In this document: positions 57,723-64,000 of the stretch, piece by piece
Numbering within the stretch: the first letter of the stretch is position 1
Layout of the letters: each line of letters starts with the position of its first letter
Assembly (NCBI GenBank): GCA_963422465.1
Contig: OY730169.1
Span: 1,426,001-1,490,000 of the forward strand
Length of the DNA: 64,000 nt
Origin: Lichina pygmaea
Taxonomy: Eukaryota > Ascomycota > Lichinomycetes > Lichinales > Lichinaceae
Reading direction: 5' to 3'
Notes under the pieces: model-generated
Database searches by the model: none
What the model was told of the DNA's origin: nothing
Seen by the model: the letters and a program-made list of their open reading frames with translations, nothing else
Translations under genes and position numbers: made by a program

Positions 57723-58627
57723 ACTTGCTCGTTCGGACTTGATCTCCACCGGATTCGAACGAAAGATGTCGGGTCGCATTTTCTACGGGGTCACGGGTAT
57801 ATACCTTTCTGTAGGGAGCAGCGTCTGTCATTTTTCCCCGGGACCGGTGTAGTGGCGGTCGGTGCTAGCAGCGGGTTGAATCCAATCCAATTACATCCTA
57901 TCGAGTCCTCCAATCCAATGTGATACTGTCCTATGCACCCTACAGTAAATCGCTCTGTACATCCCTACAACGCTCCGTGCACTCTAGAATAAAACGCCCG
58001 CTGCGCCCCAACAGTGCAATGCCTCGCGCACCTCTATGACGCCCCATGCGCCCCTACAAAGCCCTGTGCCCATATACAACGCCCTGTGCCCATCTACGAT
58101 GCCCCGCGCGCCATCGTCACAAGTTCTCCAACACTGCCATATCAAACCTCTTATTAGAATCTTGTCCAAGAGAGTCAAACCTTCTCAAGAGCTCTGTCTT
58201 ACGCTGCTCTCGTTCGTCGTACATTTTTATCCACCGCGGAAAGGAAGGAGGTCAACACCGGAGGGATGGAAGGGCCTCTTCTAGAATGTCGAACGGTCTC
58301 TCCATCAGTATTGAGGAGGTCTCTAACCTAACGTAACGGGGAGGGATCTCTCCCCGAGTAACGAGGAGGTCTCTACCTGAATATCGAGGGATGGGACTGT
58401 TACGGTTCGCTGTACCATGCTGTGGCGAAGTTGCTTTGTGTGTTGGTCGAGTACCGTGGGTGGATTGTGCTGGTTGTTCACCTTTGTAGAGGGCAGAAGG
58501 TAGATGGCAAAGGCAGGAGGAGCTTCCGTCTTTCCCGTGTTCATCTCTTTGCCCATGAAAGGCATGCCATAGCATCACGCCCCTATCCTCGCCCACAAAA
58601 CTCCTGCCCTCGCGCACGAACCCGCCG
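57723..58627. other. Spacer with degenerate minisatellite
   Basis: About 57955-58110 is a run of diverged ~20-bp units of the type GCCCYRTGCGCCCCTACAA, and 58300-58390 has two GAGGAGGTCTCTA units. The rest shows no supported gene. The region serves as 3' flank for both convergent genes. Confidence 0.65.
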
Positions 58628-59970
58628 TCATTCCCATTCCTCGCCAGAGAAAAGCCTGACAACGGCCTCCGCTTCGCCAGGCTGATCGATCCAGCCGTCG
58701 ATGAAGGCGCATCCATGCTGGGTAGCGCAGGTGCTCGCCAGCGCCGCGAGGTTCTCCTCGAAGATGTCGCTCAGGATGTTCAGCGTCTGTTCGCTGAGAG
58801 CTGGGATGCAGCATTTGAGCATGCTCGAGAAGAGCTGCGGCGGGGGTCTGTGGGTCGAGAAGAGCTGTTGCGAGGGGTCGTGGGTCGAGGGCCCATGGGA
58901 TAGGTGATGCTGGGAGAGATGTCGCTCGTCGGAAGTCGTGCTGTGATCAGTCCTGAGAGAGGGGGTGGGCAGGGTAGACATGGTGTGCTGAGCCACGTGC
59001 GAGGAACGAATCGGCCCGAGGAACGTCTGCAGCAGCTGAGGGAGAGATGTCGGAGATGAGAGAGGCAGTATGGGAGGTATACTACCGGGAAACTGGTCGA
59101 GCAGCCTAGGAAGAGGTCAGTGATGGGTATTTTTCAAAGCTGGAGATTCCGGGCGTGGGGAAAAAAGATGATGGAAGACTTACATGACCTGCAGTTGCAT
59201 GAGTGCGTGCATCCCTATCTCGTTCATCTGCGTGTCTTGATGCGTGTCTTTCGTGTCAATTTTATGGTCACTCCGAGGTATTCCACTGCCACTGCCACTT
59301 CCACCAATACCTCCTCCACCGCCGCCGCCGCCACCTACACTCTTCCCCGCACCACAGAGCAAAAAAATCAAAGCAACGTCCACGCCACTGGTCAGACCCA
59401 GAAACCGACCCAATTTCTCCCTCAGGAGGGTCTCCCGTGCTGATACGCCCACCTCATCAGCGACAACGCTTGTTTGACAAGCATCACTCTCTCTCTCAGG
59501 AACCTCATCCGCCTCTCTTATCGCACGAGAAGAAGTGACCGTAGCGCTATTTGCCGGCGTCACGCCAGCTCTCGAGGACGTATCCCCATGTACTGCAGCA
59601 GAGAAGGCCCGACAAGGAACATCTTTCGGTGTGAGGAGGAGGAAGCGAAAGACCCGCTTTGCTCTACCTGTTCCGCCGGTCGTCGTGAAGTTCCTGTGCC
59701 GGGTGGTACTCGCATGATCACCGGCGGCGGAGGGAGGGATCGTGATGGCAATGTCGTGGCCTTCCAAGGTCGTTTCTGTGGGTCGGGGACCGGTCAGTGG
59801 GAACAATACAGTAGAAGAAGAGAAACACGGGCGTGCGAGCAGGTGTAAGGTAATGAAGAAGTGGAAAGATCAAGCACGTGCTTACCGCAGAGACGTAACC
59901 CCGGGTGCGTCCGCAAGGAAGATAGTGCCGTCGACCAAAGAGGGTGGGAGCGGAGCGATGTGCTGAACAT
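58628..59970 (-). CDS. Unrecognised three-exon protein
   Basis: Three minus-strand exons join in phase with proper splice signals: 59970-59886, 59775-59184 and 59105-58628 (384 residues). The start MFSTSLRSHPLWSTALSSLR is basic, hydroxylated and lacks acids, like a mitochondrial presequence. A hydrophobic stretch (VDVALIFLLCG) followed by a glycine run lies near the middle, and the best-ordered part is the C-terminus (LSEQTLNILSDIFEENLAAL, then CAFIDGWIDQPGEAEAVV, ending FSGEEWE). No family was recognised. The GC-rich, repeat-poor third exon without stops over 159 codons supports it being a real gene. Intron 1 is 110 bp and intron 2 is 78 bp. Confidence 0.55.
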
Positions 59971-60525
59971 TTTACTGTGTCCAATCACCTCCTTTAGCCT
60001 TATCGCGTCGTGGCTCCCTCCTTCCTGGTCATCGCCAGAACGAGCACCTGACGGAAGTCGTGATAAGAGCAGTGGGGTCCTTGAAAGGCGTGTCAGATGG
60101 AGCGGTTCAATGATTTCTTGAAATTTAGATCTTCTATTTTGGCCTCAAGAAAGAGATGAGACAATGCCAGTGGTAGGGAGATGGGAGAAAAATAGAGCTG
60201 TTAAATGCGGATTGAGCTGCGTTGGTTTCATCGGAGTTGAGTTTTGGTTCTTCTTGGGTATCATACAGAGAGTTGAGTGCGAGAGACGAGGTATCTCAGG
60301 ACAGCATGGTGTTTCAGTCACCAGTGGGGTACAGTCAATCCGTGGAGAGGTGGATTCCTCAGCATGACCGATCGTGAAGAAAGGGTATGGATGTGGCAAG
60401 GTATTGACGGCCCTGTCATATACACCGTCGTTTGAAAGCGGGGAGCGTCTGATGAAAGAGCATTCCGCTCGTCCCGGCAATATGGCCAATGGGTGGTCTG
60501 AGGGAGTGGGAGGTAGTCCCAGTGG

Positions 60526-61441
60526 TCATCTCCGTGGCGACGATGAGTTGGGAGAAGACGGAGAAGTCGATGAGGGAGAAATAGGAGAATCCTTAGGAGA
60601 TGCAGGAGAAACAGAGGATGATGCTGATGGCAGCACCTCCCGAGCTGCTGTCTCCGAAGGTGAATTATCCCCGGAGCCCTGCCCTCGTGAGATAAATCCC
60701 TGGAGCCAGCTCCAGAGGCCTCCACTTCGCTGTGGAGCTTCTGTTTCCATCTCGTCTTCTTGATCTTGCCACACCTCCTTCGGCAAGATTCTAGAACGCT
60801 TCTTGCCCACGACGTGCTTGTCGCCTGTCTCGATTGCAATCAGCTCCTTTTCCAACACTGCCAAGGCTCTTCGAGCGTTCTGCTCGCTTTCCTCCAACAT
60901 CGCCAGACGCTCAGCCACATCTTCCCTTCTGTTGCTCTCCTTGCGCCGGGCGCGCAGCGACTCGAACACTATAAGACTTCCAGCCACGGCGAACAGAAAG
61001 GCTTCGCTGATGAAATTGGCTCCCGAGTCGATTGCTTTGCTCTCGCTGAGGGGTCTGATCCGTAGCTTTGGCGCCGCTTTGGCCTTCTCCGCCAACACAT
61101 CATCCTTGAACGCTGATCCAGCCTCGGCGGCTTGTCCATCGGGCTTGATCTTCTTCACGTGAGCCTCGGCTGCTGTTTCTTTGGCCGCCTGCCGGTCGAT
61201 GCTGGATACATCCCGCAGTAGCCCTAATCGTAGTCGCATGTCGGTTCGGTGGAGAGATTGGGCAAACGAGACGCACAGTCGTCTAAAGCGCGCATGTTCC
61301 CGGGCTTGCGCCTTGATCTGATTCTGTGGAGACAATCAGATCTACTACCTAGATCGTGGTCGAGGAGGGGCTTCATACAGCGATGGGCTTGGACAATGTC
61401 CGGATAATCAGAGTTGTGAGCTTCAGCGTCACGCTCGACAT
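60526..61441 (-). CDS. OPA3-like mitochondrial protein
   Basis: Two exons: 61441-61379 and 61323-60526 (286 residues), split by a 55-bp intron. Exon 1 encodes MSSVTLKLTTLIIRTLSKPI, the conserved N-terminal signal of OPA3 proteins, and exon 2 starts QIKAQAREHARFRRLCVSFA, the family's hallmark segment. A hydrophobic helix (FLFAVAGSLIVFESL) comes near residue 145, followed by a coiled coil (RREDVAERLAMLEESEQNAR). OPA3 is a mitochondrial membrane protein linked to membrane shape and, in humans, to optic atrophy; its reaction is not known. The last ~90 residues are a serine/proline-rich extension (SSSVSPASPKDSPISPS) not typical of animal OPA3. Confidence 0.9.
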
Positions 61442-62010
61442 GGTGACTGCTCGTTGAATGAGCAGCCTTATGGCAGCCACTCAATTTTCAGGCAATAGAG
61501 AGCCCTACAGGGCCGCGACATCGCTTACTGTACCCGGCGATGGCACATGCAAAATTGAGTCAGCGACGATGATGGGGGCTCGGCTTAGTAATCATGGCGC
61601 CATCTTGCGGCTCGTTACCGCGACAACGGGGTGGGCGCAGATAGCTGACTAAGCTTTGTTATGATTAAACCCCGCCGACGGACGAACCACCTCTAAATTT
61701 TACCAACCAAATCGAGAGTTATTCTACAGTCGAAAGTAAAGGGCGTTTCACTACGACTGAGGTCAAGTCACTACTCTCCCCTCGAGTTGCAGCATATTAT
61801 CTCTTGTGATTCACGTCATGGCTGCACGATAACGGGATGCGTTGACCTCAGCACGACGATACGGGCGGAACCAGACCACTGATCGTCTGAGTTAGGATAG
61901 TGCCTACTGCTCTGACTGCTTAAAAGCTTCCAAACCCATCTCCCTTCTCAGCTTGTTTCATCCAAGATTCCTAAGCCAGTGATCACCGTTCACCGCGCCC
62001 CGTCAACAAA

Positions 62011-64000
62011 ATGGCCGCGCCATTGTCACCGCGCTCAGCCAATCTACCACTCAAGTCAGAGAGCAAGGGAAGGAAGGACCAGCTGGAAGTCAAGGCTGCC
62101 GCTCTGAGGACGGTGCAGCGCGAAAAGGACCACCCGCCACCGCCTCCTAGTATCGTCAAGGAACCTGGCGATGTCAGCGGCGAAGCAGGCGAGGTGTACA
62201 GCGTCGGGAGATACTTAGGAAGAGGTGGCTTTGCGATCTGCTACGAGGGCGAGACGAAAACCGACGAAAGGGACCTTCCCCCCCGGAAGTATGCCTTGAA
62301 GATCGTCAAATCTGCCATGCCCAACGCGAAGCTGGCTGAGAAGGTGCGAAGATCGAAGCCCATTCCGCGATACTTTCTAACCCAGACATCTAGTTCAAAA
62401 CAGAGCTCCAAATCCACTCCAAGATGCATCACCCTAACATCGTCGAGTTCCATCGAGCCTTCGCTTTCGGCGAATCTACTTTTGTGGTCCTGGAGCTCTG
62501 CAACAACGGCTCTTTGATGGAGATGGTCAAGCAGCGGAAGTTCCTGTCCGAGCCTGAAGTCCGCCGATTCGTGGTCCAAATATGTGGGGCCATCAAATAT
62601 CTCCATGGCAAGAACGTCATCCATCGCGACCTGAAGATGGGCAACATCTTCCTCGATGACAACATGAACGTGAAGATTGGCGACTTTGGCCTCGCTGCCC
62701 TGGTGCTCTCGCAGAGCGAATATTCTTTGAATCGGCGAAGAACGCTTTGTGGGACACCCAACTACATCGCACCCGAGGTTCTCGCAAAGAGCTGGAAGGG
62801 ACACGATCATAAGGTCGACATATGGAGCCTCGGCGTCATCATGTGAGTCCATTACGTGCAGGCTACTTATTGAACGGGATACTGACGCCAGTTCCCAGCT
62901 ACGCTATGCTTACTGGATTCCCTCCCTTCCAATCCAAGACGCAGGAAGAAATCTATCGCAAGGTCGAGGCTCGGTCGTACCTCTGGCCCTCAGCCGACGC
63001 CTGTCCGAACCACATCTCACAACACGCCAAGGATCTCGTTGCCGCTCTTCTGGTCGACGCAAACGAGCGACCTGAGTCGGACGAGATTGTAGGTCACGAT
63101 TTCTTCACAAAGGGTCTCATCGCGAGTACCTTGACCCCTGCCGCAAAGCAGGCTACTCCGGCATTTGAGGACTGGACAGGCCAAGCTGGCATCAGCGAGA
63201 CAGCTTGGAGGAGGCGGCAATGGACGAACGTTTGCCGCCAATGTGGTGTTGGGAAGGTTGACGGCATACATGCCTTCCTCGCCGTCGGCAAAGATCCAAC
63301 CCAGTCAACGTACAAAGAGTGCCTACTTGAAGAAAAGGCCGGGCGTCGCCCAGTCGTGCCAATTCCTCTCAACGTCGTCTACAGACGATTCATCCTGGCC
63401 GAGGCTTTGGCGAGGCCGACACCCGCTCAGCGAAAGCTAGCCGTACCCGGCAGCTTCCCAGAATCCCCCGCGAGTCAGGAAGTCGCGGCCAAGGGCAAGG
63501 ATGCCGCCGGAAGTTTCAAAGACAATCAGGGTCGTGTCGTGACCGGTCATGTCCAGGTACTGCCCGCCCGGCGGCGTCAAGAGAGCAAGAGTCACGCAGC
63601 CCAACTACGAGAACGAGATCAGCCTGCGAAACGCCGACCCCAGGATCCGTCGAAGACCGGCCTCAAATGGGATTCGGACGGGAAAGGTCTCACTTTCCGG
63701 CCAGAGGGCCTTACGCAGCCGTCCTTGGCCACCGTCACCGGAAAGCCCGTGCGGCTGAACGGGAAGAGTGTCTACACAAAGGACCCGCCGACTGATCGTC
63801 CGACCATTGCCCGCATCACACGATCTCAATCGGCTCAGGGGCAGTTGACGAAGGTGTTGGGCGAGAACCCAGAGCAGCCTCCGATCCCTCCAGTAAGAGG
63901 CTCCTCTCTCAAGAATCAGACGAGTGAGGCAAGCAGCGGAAGCTCGAGTGGGCCGGAGCGGGAGGTCAAGAGCAACTTTGTGCACGAAGTACGTCGGAAA
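62011..64000 (+). CDS. PLK1: Polo-like kinase, 5' part (gene runs off the window)
   Basis: Exons 62011-62343, 62394-62842 and 62899 to beyond 64000 join in phase. The kinase domain is complete: glycine loop GRGGFAICYE (about residues 69-78), KYALKIVK lysine, HRDLKMGNIF catalytic loop, DFGLAA, and the activation loop RRTLCGTPNYIAPE with the threonine phosphorylated in polo kinases; WPSADACPNHISQHAKDLV and LTPAAKQATPAFEDW follow. The next ~270 codons form a polar linker rich in Arg, Lys, Ser and Pro. The polo boxes that bind phosphorylated targets should lie to the right of the window. The enzyme controls mitotic entry, spindle poles and cytokinesis (Cdc5 in yeast, PLKA in Aspergillus). The start is the first ATG after a pyrimidine-rich leader and gives a normal fungal N-terminal extension. 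Confidence 0.93.

Overview
The window looks like a nuclear chromosome segment of a filamentous ascomycete (Pezizomycotina). The genes have short introns (about 47-70 bp, with CTNAC/CTGAC-like branch sites). The class I myosin ends in the acidic DDDDW tail usual for this group. The polo kinase, DNA ligase IV and Mlh2-like MutL all read as ascomycete versions, from memory of those families. Old repeats are heavily biased to C-to-T/G-to-A change, as expected from RIP or methylcytosine deamination.

Bases 1-31444 are a nested graveyard of retroelements. Three related chromodomain Gypsy copies (A1, A2, A3), a second Gypsy family (B), two LINE families (LINE1, LINE2) and a 1.12-kb unit of unknown origin, here called W, lie inside one another. 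A1 (1-7846) holds a LINE1/W composite (1249-5091). A3 is seen only as its two ends (7847-8632 and 28756-29575), with LINE2 between them (8633-12904 and 28431-28755). A2 (12905-28425) sits in LINE2 with target duplication CCTCT. A second W/LINE1 composite (17383-26388, minus strand) sits in the A2 integrase with a 12-bp duplication. Gypsy-B (17515-23655) sits in that composite with duplication GGAAT. An inverted LINE2 copy (29576-31444) forms the boundary with unique DNA.

From 31445 on, host genes dominate: a DUF4097-type adhesin-like protein, an orphan minus-strand reading frame, an alanine-rich coiled-coil candidate, a tRNA-Val(AAC) with intron, a multi-pass membrane protein, riboflavin synthase (RIB5) head-to-head with DNA ligase IV (LIG4), an Mlh2-like MutL protein, a ten-exon class I myosin, an unrecognised three-exon protein, an OPA3-like protein, and the 5' part of a polo kinase cut by the window end. 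Between them lie two ~180-bp MITEs of one family (CAGT termini, TA target), a 1.04-kb near-perfect palindrome also flanked by TA, and a run of 31 cytosines. The genes are independent eukaryotic units with no operon; LIG4 (end joining) and the MutL gene (mismatch repair) are both DNA-repair genes but are separated by repeats.

The two most unusual things are the W/LINE chimeras, whose W part has fixed ends while the LINE breakpoint varies, and a cysteine-rich reading frame carried antisense at the 3' end of the Gypsy elements, which in Gypsy-B has exact Zn2Cys6 spacing.
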